This document shows, piece by piece, positions 35,991 to 49,900 of a DNA stretch of 64,000 bases. The stretch spans positions 77,444,781 to 77,508,780 of the forward strand of contig OY829538.1 of NCBI GenBank assembly GCA_963691705.1, in the 5' to 3' direction. Source of the DNA: Viola odorata (taxonomy: Eukaryota > Streptophyta > Magnoliopsida > Malpighiales > Violaceae). The notes beneath the pieces were generated by a model. That model was given only the letters and a program-made list of their open reading frames with translations. It did no database searches and was not told the origin of the DNA. The translations under genes and the position numbers were made by a program. Every line of letters starts with the position of its first letter. Position 1 is the first letter of the stretch.

Positions 35991-38900
35991 TTAAAGTGGT
36001 ACTTCAATTATTTCATTTGCTCTTATGCTCATATGTCTTCTGCAGATCCAAGCAATCTGTCCATCATCCCTGTATCTCACTCTCCATAAACCAAACTTCT
36101 CTGCAATATCCTTTCCAGTCGAACACCTGCGCTCCCGTAAGAAATCCATCACCCATTGCTGTGCTGCTCTGAGGTCTTGTTCCCTTGTGTTTTCTGCAGC
36201 TTTGTTCCTATTCCTGCTTCCCTGTATATGTCCTAATGCAGCGCCCCCCACCGCGCCTGCAGCCATTGCGCCTGCTGCCCCATACATAACGGAAGAACCG
36301 GTCAGATGAGCTACTTCTCTGCTCAAATCCGGTATCATCTCTCCCATTCCTGCGGCGACATGGGCTCCTATCTTCAGAGCAAACGTTAACAGCTTCATGA
36401 ATTTCTTCATGTATGGAGCTAAACTCTTCACTGCCATGTTATCTACCTGCATCATTTCGCAACCTATCTGATCTTCCACAACATGCATTTCCCTTCTGAA
36501 TTCACATAACATATGCAGCCGGAGTGCAGTCATTCCTGAGATCATGTTGGTGATCAATTTCCTCGAGTAGTTTTCTGTTCTAACAAAGAAGAACAGGTTT
36601 GGTACTTTCCTTTCTTCAAGTTGGACATTGTAGGTCACTAGATAGTTAACTTTGCGATGAAGCTCGATGAGGAGCCGGTGTTCATAATATCTCAATCCTT
36701 GTATCTCTTGCTTCAGGTCTCTGATCTCTTGTTCAATGATCTTTAGTCTCTGCAGAACTTGTTCCACCCCCTTCGCGATTCCAGCGAAACTCGGATCAAC
36801 TCTTTCAAGTTCATTACCTGGGTGGTCTGGTTCGTCTGGATTACTGTCTGGTGGGATATCCAACTCTACAGCTAGGTTATACAAATCATGGTACCTTCTG
36901 TGCAACACTTCCCTGAAGTCATCATCTGATAGGAGGTCTCTAGCGAGATCGAATCCAGATTGCAGAACTATTCGGCCAGAGTCTGGAACTGCATCCCAAG
37001 TGTGTTGATAATCATACATTCCGTCTGCAGGAACCGAGAGCAGTGCCTGTTTTAGTTGCTGCACAGACACATGCTGGGTTTTCCGGTACCTCGGAGGCGT
37101 CAAGTTTTGCACACATTCAGGCCTCATGACATGTTCAGTCAAGGTAACACCACTGCAGAGGCTCTGGATTGCTGGAATTATGAGCTGGTGAATGACTCGA
37201 AGTGTTTCTGTTAAATTCTTCGTGGAGCAAGCAAGGACATCGATGTAGTATCCCAATTGCCCTCCAAGTTCTACCCTGATGTGCACGCCATTGATGTTTA
37301 TTGAAATTAGGTACTTCTCAAGACTGTAAGTTGCTCCATGTTGATCCCTTAATCCCATGATTTTGTTACGAAGATGAACCTGGGTTTACAAAACAACTCA
37401 ATTTTGTTAAGGATCGAAACTGGAGAAATTTTGAGAATGCTTAGACGTTATCAACGAAGAATTAGGACTACGTACTAACAATGCACATGCATAAATGTGA
37501 ATGTGTGAAGTATATAGAGAGAAGGAAAGATAGAAATGTCGCCTGTAAACGAGGAAAGAAGCCCGGTGTGATAAATGTGTGGCTTGAATCATCACATTCA
37601 AGATGCCGCCCTGCGTAAATGCTGTCAGATGTGTTTAGCAGCCATCTCTGAGGCTTCCCTCTACCTTCCTCGAGAATTGAGGGGATCAGCAGGAGAGAAT
37701 TTGGATCGGACGGGTCCTGTTCGTAGCATAGTTCTAGTTTCAGCATCATTTTGACAAGGTCACTGGCATCTAAGTTCTCAAAAACCTTTGAACCCATTCC
37801 AGGAATCTGACTTTGTAAACTTCCTCTTAGAATCTTCTCCACTTCCTTTCTGCTAATAAATCCATTCCTCTCCATGATACTTTGCATCCTGACATCTAAT
37901 TTTATCAGTTGGCCAAGCACATCACTGCAGAACCACTCGCAATCCAAGATTAGGAAGCCCAATTCCTCAAAATAGATCACCTCTCCTATGTGATGTAGAC
38001 AGCTAGCAACAGCCTTCCTTCTCGTTTCCACCTTGTTCTTATTATCATGTCTCGATCGAACCCTAAGCGGTGGAACCTTCACTTGGCACAGCTCACCGAA
38101 TTCTTTCCACTTCATTGCTGGCTTGTTGTAGTTCTCTGCTCTCCAGTCTGATAAAATCTGAATAAGATCATTGCAGAGCTGATAAACTCGCGGAACCCTT
38201 TGGAGAACTGTCCTGCTCGTCTTTCGAATGTGATGAGTGAGCTTGTTGACCGATGCTGATGATCTTGCATCAACTGTGAAAACAGTTGGGTAGAAGTCGA
38301 CGAATCCTTGGAACTTGTCTCTTACTCTCTGTATTGAATCTACTACGAGTTGCAAGTTTTGAGATGGTTGGTTGATTTTGTCATGATGAGTGAGGATTAT
38401 TGTTACATTTGGTAGCATGCACTGTTGGAGTGCTCTTCTTGAGTTGGAAACTATGAACCTGAGCCAATATTGCAGGTCTTCCTCTACTTCTGCTGGTGTT
38501 TTGGGTTCTCGATTGCTAGGCTTTCTGAACAAACTGGATAAGATGAGGAAGAATGATGCACTCCCATGGCCCGGAAACATCAGATCATGAAGGGAGTAAA
38601 ACTCGTGCTGGCCGCCGAGATTCCATATGGATATCTTTGTGTCCTCATCTTTCAAAGTCTTGACTTTCATTCCACTTACTCTAACAGCTTGTTCAACTGG
38701 GTTTACTAGACTTCTCACTTGGTCAATGTAGGGCAGCTTTGAGCTCGAGAAGTTCTGTGATATTGAATTACAAAGAGTTGTCTTGCCTGGAAAGGAATCA
38801 AATTATTTCAGTCTTAAGTGCTGAGTACTAAGATTGGATAAGTTAAGGAATTCAAGAAACTAAGATTATTACCTGCATATTCTTGTCCACAGAAGAAAAC

Positions 38901-40382
38901 CCTACAGCTCTTTGGCTCGGTCATTGCCATGTCCTTGAGCAAATCGATATCTGCTTCTGGTTCGGTCTTTCCATTCTGGCCTAATCTTTGATAAATTCCA
39001 TCCGCCTTCCCTGAATTCTGCAGTGGTGTTCTTGCAAGATCAATCTCTTCAATCCAAGGATTCACCTGTAATGTCTCCATTATTGTCTTCAGCACCAAGT
39101 CACCGCGAACCCCTTTACAACCTTGCAACGATAAGCATCGCAACGATGCATTCCTCTGCAGACATTTGAAGATTTTCATAATGTCATCTGCTCTCAAACT
39201 CTCATCATCATATATTCCTAACTTGGTCAGTGTCTCATTTGTTGTCAGCATCTGTATAATCGCTGTGAGTCCATTCCTTCCGATTTTCGTTCTCTTCCCT
39301 CCAATCGTCACAGATTTGAGTGTAATGTTTGCTTGGTTTTGCAGGGCAGAAAACCTACTCAAAGGGCAAAACAAATGCTCTATTCCTACCCCACCAAACC
39401 AGTTTCCATCTAAATACAGGTTTTGCAAACTCTGGTTCTTAAAAAGCCCAGCTGCAACATACACAACTCCTTTATCTTTGAGGCAAGTTTTCGACAATCT
39501 TACCTCCTTAATGCTATGATTCTGCTCCAAAACCCATCGAAACTCCTTCGCCCACCGCGATTTCAGCCTGACTCCACTCATATCGAGCGATCTCACCGTT
39601 GAGTTCATCCCAAGAGAGCAAGCAACCCTGCGAGAACCTGAAACATCAAGCCTATAAACCCTAAGTGTACTGCTGTCAGGTGCAAACTCCACCACCTTAG
39701 AGATTTTCTCCCCATTTTCGCCACTCCAAACATGCACCTCCATAACCCTATTCCTAGCTAAAACAGCCGATATCAACGAGGCAGCGGTGATTGATTGCGA
39801 ATCGAAGATTGTCAAAACCTTCAGTGTGGAGTTAACTTCAATCATCTTTGACAGCTCCTCTGCACCTTTCGAACCGATCGAGTCTTCCCATATCTGTAAC
39901 TCCTCCAAACTCTCATTTACCTTAAGAGCTGAAGCTAAAAGCGAAGCACCCTCTCGCCCTATTCCTGATTCGGACATTATAACTTCTTTCACCACTCCAT
40001 TACACTTAAAAACCTCACACAGCTGAAACAAACATTCTGTTTCGAATCTGTTTCGACGAAACACGAGTTGTTTGACAATGGAGCTGCTCTGGAGCAATAT
40101 CCCGAGGTAAACTACCTGTTCCAATCCCCACTCAACTTGGTGAAACTCAAGATTTGTCAGTGAAGATTGAACATTTTTGGATGCACTAATGTCTGAAAGT
40201 ATCTGAGAAAATTCTGACAAACTGTCATTAGAAATGTTTATGTTGACAGAGTTTTCTGTTTCTTGGTAACAACATGAAGTTGGTTGAGATAGATGAAAGG
40301 AAATGTTGTGTAAGTTTAGGGCTTCTGATTTGATTTCTTGCAGAAGCCATTGAAGATCTTTGAAGCTCTGGTTTGATGACAT
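35991..40382 (-). CDS. TRN1: TORNADO1 / LOPPED1: LRR-Roc-COR protein
   Basis: Plant ROCO-like protein needed in Arabidopsis for leaf vein patterning, root epidermal organisation and auxin-related growth. Three minus-strand exons: 40382-38873, 38786-37543, 37379-35991. They give 1,380 residues, the length I recall for Arabidopsis TRN1. Residues 1-480 are ribonuclease-inhibitor-like LRRs (SLEELQIWEDSIGSKGAEEL and similar). A Ras-like Roc domain follows, with its P-loop split by intron 1 (CGQEYAG|KTTL), G3 WNLGGQHEF and G4-like THHDK. Next come a COR-like region and a C-terminal region with an Ala/Gly-rich hydrophobic segment (YGAAGAMAAGAVGGAALG). Intron 2 has a GC donor (CAG|GCGACA) and a CAG acceptor, which restores FFPRLQ|VHLRNK. 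From memory this is the At5g55540 orthologue. Confidence 0.95.
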
Positions 40383-43300
40383 TTTGGAGATGACAACAAA
40401 AGTTTTACAGGAATAGATACTACTACTACAACTTTCTTGGCACCTTAAAAAATGATGTCATGATCTAGGAATTACTAACATGTTTCAAAGACAACTTTTC
40501 TTGATGTAATAAATAAGAAAGAATTCTTTTGTTGATGATGGTGCCCCATTCATTACAAGAAAGTAATATATTCTCAACTTTTTATTGAAGGTATTCTTTT
40601 AGCCAGCTTGTTTTAAAGGGTAAAGAATAATATTATTATTAGTCGGAGGATGTTAAAGCACGTAAATGTTAGATTTTTAACTTTTTCGACCTAATTTTCT
40701 CCACTTTATACTCGAATTCGATACAAAATTAAAGTCGAATTTTTTTTTTCTCTTTTAAAAAACAAAACCAAGGTTGGTATCATCATTCATCACTAATATT
40801 GATATACTCTTTCGTAATATGAATCCTACAAGTTTTTTTTTTGACTTTTGGGGCTCTAAGAAAATCAGACACACTGTAGGCGGTAGGGTATCCTATAAAG
40901 CGGAGAAAGCAAAGTCAAGTTGAGAGATCCTAAAGTGCTACTAAAGCCAAACACTTGTCACACCCATTCTCGATTCTTTATTACTAGTTTTGAAAAGAGT
41001 GACGTTTTTTTGAAAATTTATCTATGCATTATTTTTCTATTTTTGTTGTATTATTTTGAATAATTAAATTTGAATTACTATGAGTAGAAAATAATTTTAT
41101 AAAAAATTACATGAAAAATGATTTCTTTAATGTGTGTTAACTTTTTAAAAAATTATTTTTTAAAATTTGAGCTCAGTGATTTTATCTCAAAAAAATAATA
41201 TGTATTAACTCGTTATATTATAACTTCGTACACTAAAAATTTCGCTTTTCAATTATGGAATATAAGTTAATGAATTTATTTTTAAATCCTTGTAAATTAT
41301 GTTCTTCGAGAAAAACTTTTGAATGCCAACTTTTTTTTTTCTTTTTACATGGAGAGGAGTGTTTCATATATTCGATTCAAATGCGTATGATTCGACATTC
41401 TCATTTTTTTAATTAAGATTTTTATTCCTTATAGAATCTCTTTAGAGCATTCAATTTTCAAGTTAAATAATTGCACGTTACATGAAGAAAGGGGGAAAAA
41501 ATTGTGAAAGTGACACCGTAAAAGAAAGTTTATAAAACTGGGCCCCACATGTTCCTTCATTGTTCTATTCTATGCATGAAAATTAAATCGTAACTGGGTG
41601 GGACCAGAAGCCAATTAGCCAGTAATTACTTTGCTTTACATCTTTTGATTTTTTAATGAGTAATGCACCGACCGGATTTAACACAAACAAATCAAAACAA
41701 AAACACAACAATAACTGAATAAGAAAAACAAAAAAACCAATTATTTTGATACGGAATACCGATAAATTTGTAACTCAGTACTACTTCTTACGAAATAAGG
41801 AGATAAGAGTTCAAATATTCGTAAAAAGAAAAACTAACCCTTGGATCTAAAAACCAATTCGGCTCCCTTTCATAAAAAAGTAATAGTTGGGCTCAGCCAC
41901 TAGAACAATAATTTGGGTTGTGGTGTCAGACAAAGACCCATTAGCTGAGTGGCCAAACCCATCAATCAAACCCAAAATCTTAACCGTTTGATTTTACATT
42001 CTACCTCAGCAAGCCAAAAATCGAAGGTAAACCTTCTAAAAAAAGGCGGGAAAAGAATCAAAGGAAAACCTAACATTAGATTTAACATTTTCAATTTATA
42101 AATTGGGAAAGCATCCATGAGTAAGTAAAAGGTTAATTCCATTACTAACACTCCACTACCCATGAACTTTACTTAGTCCAACTCTAATTACATAGAAAGA
42201 TAATTACGTTACTAACAGTCTATATAATAGAATGTAAGATATAAATTGGCACATCGAGAATATCTAATAAACTTCATTGCCGTAAACTCCGCAGTTAGTC
42301 AACTAATGGTGAACTATGTCATTTACGTAGTAAGATATGAGGTATAGATTGACACACGAGCGAACCTGATAAATTACTACTAGGGAAAGGGGCAACTCGT
42401 GATGTGAAAATTTGCCTGGCTAGAAGAAGGTAGGAGATAAGAGGCTGGAAAGGACCCAAAAAGGACCATACTTCACATGGGGCAAACCATGTTGATTGTG
42501 CTTGTACTTCAGGACAAGCATTTAAAGTTTAAACCATTCTTTCTCTAGTTTTTTCCAAAATAAAAAAAAGGTTTATTTTGAGCAACAAGAAAATGAAAAG
42601 GACTTGATAACCAAAGAAAACATGTCCTGTTGTACGAAGATTTGGATAAGAAACAGAATGACCACACAGAACAGAATAAGCCATTGAAGATCAGCAATGG
42701 AATATCTAATAGCAGATGTAACCCATGACACATACAGCCAAAAAATCAAGTTCAACAAAAAATCTCATAATTCAAGCATGTTCAGCTGATAATAGCTAAT
42801 CATATCGTAACGCAGATCATTGCATGCTCATACGACGTAATAAAATCATCTAACAAACACAAGCAACGAAGAAAGATAATCTAAATATCATCACTGAACA
42901 GCAACACAAACGGGGAATGAATTCATTCAATGTAGTGAACAAGTAACTATAGACTGCTCTAATGTACTACTACTGTCTAATTTTTAAAACGAAACGAATT
43001 ACTATCTGGTAGCTTATTTGCAGGGGATCGTAAAACAGCATCCCTTATAATGTTTCACAATAGCAGATCAAACAGAACGAACCTCACATACAATCTGGGA
43101 GAGATCAATCCCAAAGTAAAGAGACGAAGAAAAAAAAATATACGGACACCAACCAGCATCTTTGGCAGGCAACACCAAAAAGAGAAAAAAATTTAAAAAA
43201 TTATTGTCCTATCTTAAAATGTACTACCACTGAAGTGTCTCGCCGGAGATGCACAATACACTTATGGGAACCAATCTTCCTGAGTATATATCCCGCAATC

Positions 43301-43555
43301 TGATTTTACACCTCGCTCAAATGCAAAGAAGTAACCTAAGCATTTCGCTAATTTAAAGAAGAAAAAAAATCAAATCCCAAACCTTACACAAAATCCCTTG
43401 TAACTGCTTTCTCTCTGAATGTGTATAATTCAATTCAAGAACCCACGTTAGCGCTATAAGATCAATTTCCTTATAAGCTGAATGTAATCAAGAGGAACGT
43501 GTATGAAATTCACAATCCATCACCTGATTATCCAGATTCCCTTCACCTACAACTC
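40383..43555. other. Intergenic between TRN1 start and RRM gene end
   Basis: Contains the TRN1 promoter side and, toward 43555, the 3' untranslated region of the minus-strand RRM gene. AT-rich with scattered poly-T. No protein-coding homology or transposon ends were recognised. Confidence 0.45.
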
Positions 43556-46265
43556 CTAGGTAGCAATTCCTGAACAAAGTACCAATTAAAAGGAAGACAT
43601 AAGAATAAGCACGATATCATGGTAATTAGCCATCAACCATCAATAACAAAAATGTGGAAATTTTGACGCAACAAGATGGACAGTTGTGAAACAAGGGATG
43701 CATATGGTCTACAGCTACACATTAGAGACATAAAATGGAACTGCGGTTCTCAATTGTATGGCTGTTTGATAAGTCACGGTTTTGGAAACAAGTAGTCTGC
43801 AACATGCATTCACATTATCTTGTGCGTGTTTAGAGAAGTAAGGAGTAAGCAACACTAGCGCACACACCAACGTTGGGAATGACCATCCCTAGGCATGAAG
43901 AAAATTGCTAAAAGTACTGAGTGGAAGAGCAAAGTTACATAATAAGCTGATTAAGCTCATAGAAATTGTTGACAATTCTCGATAAATGCAAGCAAAAAGG
44001 TAAGATAGAGTAAGATCTAATTAGATTCGTATAAAAAAAAAATCAGGAAATAGCCACAGCATCACAGCCAAAATTTAGGTCACTCATATCACAATCAATA
44101 ACTGTGGAAGTGAACTTAAAAAACCTTCAATGTTACAGGTTAAATGGCAGTAAATTATTCGAACTGGAGTTATTAATATCAGCCTATCTAAAAAAAATAA
44201 ACAACGAATACGTCATGAGTAGGTGATGTAGACAAATACATTCTTCTATTTTATTATGAAAGGATCAACCAATGGCTTCTACTAAATTTAAGAAAAAAGC
44301 ATCTCCTCCTAGTATTATTTGCTAAACAAAAATGTTTTTGGATGATTACGTTGTTCTACTGGTAATTTTAATAATTCTATCAACTCAAAGACATGAAGTC
44401 AAAAAAATTGCAGCTATGGAGACATGTTACCTCTATTCGATTGTCTACTTGTAACACCATAACTCCCAATATAACCCTCAGAACTCTTATTTGCAACATC
44501 AGAAGCTATATCACCCAGATCATATCCAAATGAACCAGATCCATCCAACTCAGGGGTAGCAGACCGCCAAGTTGAATCACCATAAACTGAACCACCGCGA
44601 TATAGGTCCCCATAGGAGCCCTCATAACCACCAGCTGACCCAGAAAATGATGATGTCGGTGCTACACCAATGGCATTAGTTCTTCCATACCCTCCACCTC
44701 CACCTCCCATCCCATAGTTGTTGTTGACACTGCCATAACCTACGCTCCCAATACTATATCCTGAAGCATTTCCTCCACCTTGAGCTGAAACAGGAGAAGG
44801 GGCCCAATTCACTCCACTATTCCCAAATGAAACTCCAAAATTTCCACTTCCCGTGCTCAAGAAAGCACCAGGACCAGAGGGATTAGTTGCTGCATTCAGA
44901 CCTCCATTTCCCCAGACATTTCGACCAGTTGGGCTTAAAACAGAGTCATTTCTTGCATTCCCCACATTAAAACCTATTGGCGTATTGTATCTACTTGAAT
45001 TCCCACTATAGTAGGGACTTGACATACGGCCATATCCAGGACTGTTGCCAATAGAACCCCCACCAAAGTTTGGGCTCATGCCTGGCTCCAAATTCATACT
45101 CATTCCATAACCAGTAGATCCAAATGGAGAAAACCCACTTCGGCTGGTAAGAGGATTAAACCTGCTGTCCATCCTCATCCCAAAACCTCCAACAGAACTC
45201 ATATTATACGCCTGAGCATAAGCATTAAGTAAGTTGTTGGACCTACTCAACCCATAGTTATATCCTATCAGAGGGCTCCGACTAGGCCCTGGTGATAGCT
45301 CTTTTGGAACTGCCCTCTTGACCTCAACCATTTTGCCATTGAGTTCATGAAAAGTTTTATGCAGCACTCTATCCACTGCTTCCTCTGCATCGTAGGTAAT
45401 GAAGCCAAAACCCCTTGGCCTCTGAGTGTTGTGATCATACATCACTACGACATCAGTAATAATACCAAACTGCTCGAAGTACTTCTTAAAGTCACTCTCA
45501 GTCACTGTGGACGCCAAACCCCCAACAAAAATCTTTTTGGTGCGTCCAGGTCCAGGAGAACCGTGAATACTACTGGTGGTTCTACTTAAAATGTGCTGAT
45601 CATCCCTAGGAACAGCCTTCTTTGCTTCAACCTGAAAATTTGACTAATAGGTTAAGTTAACAGAACCATACATCATTCTCATCTCAAGACAAAGATACAA
45701 GGAATTCTATCAAAAACCTTTTTTTAGCTCAAAGTAAGAAAGACTTTAAATTCGGAGCTATTTGTTGGAGGCAGAGAGAATAGAAATTCATGGCAAACCA
45801 ATAAAATTAAAATGGCAGAGATTCAGATACCCTAAATACTCTGCGACTGAATTTTAACAGATTCTCAACTTTCTCCCTAGAAGAAATATTAGTTAAATGT
45901 TGAACTAAGAAGAACGAATATCTTTAAATCTAAACTTCATTTACATTGGTTAGCACTTCACCCCTGAACTCAGAACAAGCAAGCTAACATCAGGCTGCTG
46001 AGATCTATAATGCACAAAAGTTATTTGCATTCTAGCCACTCACCGTGCGGCCGTCAATCACATGCTTATCCACGATGACCCTCTCTGCAACCGCAGGATC
46101 TGCAAAAACCACAAAACCAAATCCACGTGCCCGGCCTGTAGCTCGATCTCTCATGATCACTGCCTCTACCACTTCCCCATACTTGCTAAAGTAATCCTTA
46201 AGACGTTCCTCATCAGTATCCCAGGAAATCCCACCAATGAAGAGCTTACCAAGATCTGATTCCAT
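43556..46265 (-). CDS. Two-RRM heterogeneous nuclear ribonucleoprotein-like RNA-binding protein
   Basis: RNA-binding protein of the plant hnRNP A/B (Musashi-like) type, expected to act in nuclear mRNA processing or transport. Exons: 46265-46044, 45631-44431 and a 14-nt coding piece 43569-43556, giving 478 residues. RRM1 spans residues 7-75 (KLFIGGISW as RNP2, RARGFGFVVF as RNP1). RRM2 begins at about residue 103 (KKIFVGGLA; RPRGFGFITY). A long Gly/Ser/Asn/Tyr-rich, prion-like tail follows. Exon 2 could end in frame at 44414 with SNRGNMSP. Splicing at AGAG|GTAACA to the acceptor TTGTTCAG at 43570 instead gives SNRGIAT, like the family's usual NRGIA ending, so I prefer the spliced form. A further leader intron (about 46272-46558) precedes the ATG. 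From memory it corresponds to At5g55550. Confidence 0.93.
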
Positions 46266-46900
46266 CTTTTTCTACAGTCATCGACCAATACAACAAAATG
46301 CCTCGTCAATTACCAACACCAATATCAAACCACAAAAGCACATCAAGCTATAATGTCCAATCCAACAAAATTCAATCCAATCAACAATTTAATATCAATC
46401 CATCATGTTAGCTTATTCTGCTTCAAATTTTTATCATTTGCACAACCATATAGCATTAGATACTGAAAGAGCCAAAAAATAAATAATCTTTATCATAGCA
46501 AAGTAAAAAACCAGATCACTTCACGAACAGAAACAATCAACCAAGTAAGAAACAATACCTTGTATGATAATTTAGATAGAATCTGATTTGGAGCTCGATC
46601 AAAAAATACGAAAGTGGGTGCCGATCAAATCCAAACTTGGATCATCTGATCCTCGTATTAGCAATCAAAACCCAACCCAACATTCCTGATCATCAAAACA
46701 ATCCAAATTAAGCCTACAATTCAATGAACAGATGAAGACCCAGATAATGGTTAGCAGAGATCAGGAAGAAATGATGGTAAAAGATTGAAACTTTACCATT
46801 ACGGAGGATACAGATGGGGAAATTGAGAGAAGCTAAGATCTAAAGAGAGGAATTGAGAGAATGGAAGCAGAGGAAGAGGTGCTCATGCTTTCTCTCTCCG
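46266..46900 (-). promoter_or_regulatory. 5' leader and leader intron(s) of the RRM gene
   Basis: On the minus strand, a donor (ACAAG|GTATTG at 46559/46558) and an acceptor (CTGTAG at 46272) bracket a leader intron of about 287 bp that ends six bases before the ATG. A further donor-like CGTAATG|GTAAAG occurs at about 46799. The CT-rich stretch at 46850-46915 (read on the minus strand as GA-rich to TATA-flanked sequence) probably contains the transcription start. Confidence 0.5.
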
Positions 46901-49900
46901 TCTCTATAAGAGGCTTTTTATGTTTCTGTTTTCTTTATTTTTCTTTTTTATCTTTTTCTTAGTTATTCCACTCCTCTTAATTAAATCAAAAGAAATGGAA
47001 TTTCTAGCTGCGAAGATGTGAGAGAGAATATATATAAAAAATATTTATAAAAATGGAGAGATTGAGATGGGCAATCCTCTGGTGTAAGAATATTTGGAGA
47101 AGCCTAAGGAGTGATGAGTAATGACAGACAGATGATGATGTTTTCTTTTCTTTAAAAAAAATTAGTTTAAAAGAAAACAAAAAATATAAATATTTTTTTT
47201 TGCTTTTTTTATTTATTGTTATTAATTTTATTGTACAAGGGTTGTTTTTGAAACTTTGAATGAATCAAACTACAGTGAAACATGAGTGTGCTCCATGCCA
47301 CAACTATTCCTTGCCTTGGAGTTCTACAATTAGTTCTAACCAGTTTAGAAATACTTGTGGTTCAATATATAAAAAAATAGACTCTCGAGTTATATTTTTT
47401 GTTGTTATAGTTCATTCGAATTCGAGACTTTTTTGGTATTTTACCGCTTATAGACAATCAATAAATTGTATGTCCATTGGCTCCAAATTAAATCTCAATG
47501 TTTAAAATTTTGCTATTCATATTTAACACGTTGGTTAATATAAAAAATTTATAAAATCTATTAATATGAATAACACTATTCCTAATTTATAAAATTATAA
47601 CCTATTGTGGCTTAGAAGTTACTATAGTTATAAGTTTTAAAAAATAAAAGTTACTTTCTACCACCACCACACCAACCCATAAGAATGCGATCCTTTTTCA
47701 GCAAAACTTTTTATTTCTGAAAATTAACTTAATTTGATGTGAAATTGTCACTAGTGAGTTTAGTTGATAACTCACCATCATCATTTTATCCCACACAATT
47801 TATGATTAAAACCCTAAATTAATTTAATGATTTAAAACAACAAGAACTAAGAGATTATAGTTATAAGATGGTTATGGAGAACTAATTAAATTGGGTTTAT
47901 TTGTTAAATACTCTTGTTTAGATGATGTGAATGAATGATGCATGAAGATATCTGGTTACTGTAAGCAAGTAGAGTAGGTAAGCAAGTCTAGTCATATTGG
48001 TTTATTTGCTAATTTTATATGATAATTTGCATATATAGCCAAGATAGTTTAGGCTATGTTCATTCTCTCGCCGTGGTTTTGGTAATAAAATTTCTTGACA
48101 AAAATGCCAAATGCAAGGGGCGTCTAGGTTTTGTATACCAACGTCACGATAAGGGGAGTTAAGTACATTCGTTCATAAATATATTTCGTTGATTGTTTGA
48201 CTGATGATAAACATATTAATAGGATTCGAATTTAGGTTCAAATCTATCTATGTTTATAAAAAAAAAATTATGTATATTCGAGTTTAATAATATCTAAATG
48301 AAATTAGTCTTTTACCCGAAAAGATAATAAGATACGAAACTCATACAATACTAGCTATCAAATGCGAAAACTCAATATTGGGTCTTGCTATAATGCTATT
48401 AACGATGGTATTTAGAACTAATGTTATGATTTGATAGGATCTTCAAGTAAACAAATCCACTAGCACAAAGTTAAAATATATTACCAAGAACAATGTAAGC
48501 CAGCTCAGAATAGCAATTCCTCTTCATGCTTTTCCCAAGTGTACGTATTATTATACTATAACAATTACAAAGCATCTCCAAGTTTTTTCTCTTTTTTTTA
48601 TTACTAAATGCCAGTGCGTGCCTTGTATTGAGACCAATGTCTATGTTTTCATGTCCAACGTTGGATTTTTTGTTTTGTTTTAAAAAACAATCTTTAATTA
48701 CTAAAATGGATAATATAAATTAAAAAAGATTAGTTAAACAATCATCAATGATAATATAAACGTAAACCTGCAAGAATTGCCATTTTAAGACTGTGTTTGA
48801 TGAAGGAATAATTTTACTAATTTTGATGAGTGGGGACAAATCAAGGAATATATAAGGGGAATTAATGTCAATCTTTGATGCTTGTTTTTTTTCAATTTTG
48901 GATTTTAACCATTGAAAATAACGAAGGGACAAGACAACCAATAGATAATTGGTGTAAACGATTCAACATTTTTTATTTTGTGGAATTTAATTATTAAGAG
49001 TGACGAAACAGATGATTGGTATGAACGATTCAACGTCTACTCGGGATCACATTTACCATCTCCTTCTTGATAATTTTAGTGTGCCTTATCATGTTGTTAA
49101 AACATCATTTTATTTCACCAATATTTTTATCATCAGTTGAAAATGAGTGCCTATGTACTCCAAAATTAGGTGCGATTAAGATTAAACAATTAGAGAGATT
49201 CAATAGCAAGATTCAAGGATGATCTGAAAATATGGTCATTACCTAACCAACCTGTATTGAAAAGATGAGTACAAAAGGTTTTTGATTCTTTGAGCTAACG
49301 TTTAGAGAGTTTATTCCTTAATACGTAAGCCCTAAACCACTACTGCAGTAAAACATCATAACTTGTAAGTAAGGTTTACTTTTTATATATTATTCATCTC
49401 AATAGTTATCCCAAGTCTTTTTTTCTGTACAAGAGAAGAAAGGTATCCTTAATTCATGTGTAATTTTACTGGTAATTGCGATTAATTGAACCGTGATAGT
49501 TTTGATATAGTAAACTCGAGAATAAATGTAGTTCAGACGAAACTCTCTAATCTCTCACTATAAGTCAACTCTAGTAATTTTTACAGTATTTTTTCTGTTT
49601 TTTTTTATAGAAAACTAATCTCGTCGTTAATATATACATTTACTGTACTAATTATTTCTTTTAAGAAGGCCTTAATAGTTAGTTGTGCTATAAACCAATG
49701 TCAGAATGGGGGGAAAACCTGAGCTTTTCATCCTGAGCTCCCATTTTTGCAAAACCAAAAAGGACTAGCTAGAAGATAGCGCATGTGTGTCCTCCATGAT
49801 TGACATTCGTTGCTGCTTTTGGCCGAGTAAATCACGGCATTACTTACTCATATTTCTATATCGATCGTTCTTATTTCTATTGGTTTTTCCAAACATATTC

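Noticed and set aside
36025..40026. Several plus-strand open frames opposite TRN1
   Set aside because: Antisense shadows of a strongly conserved gene.
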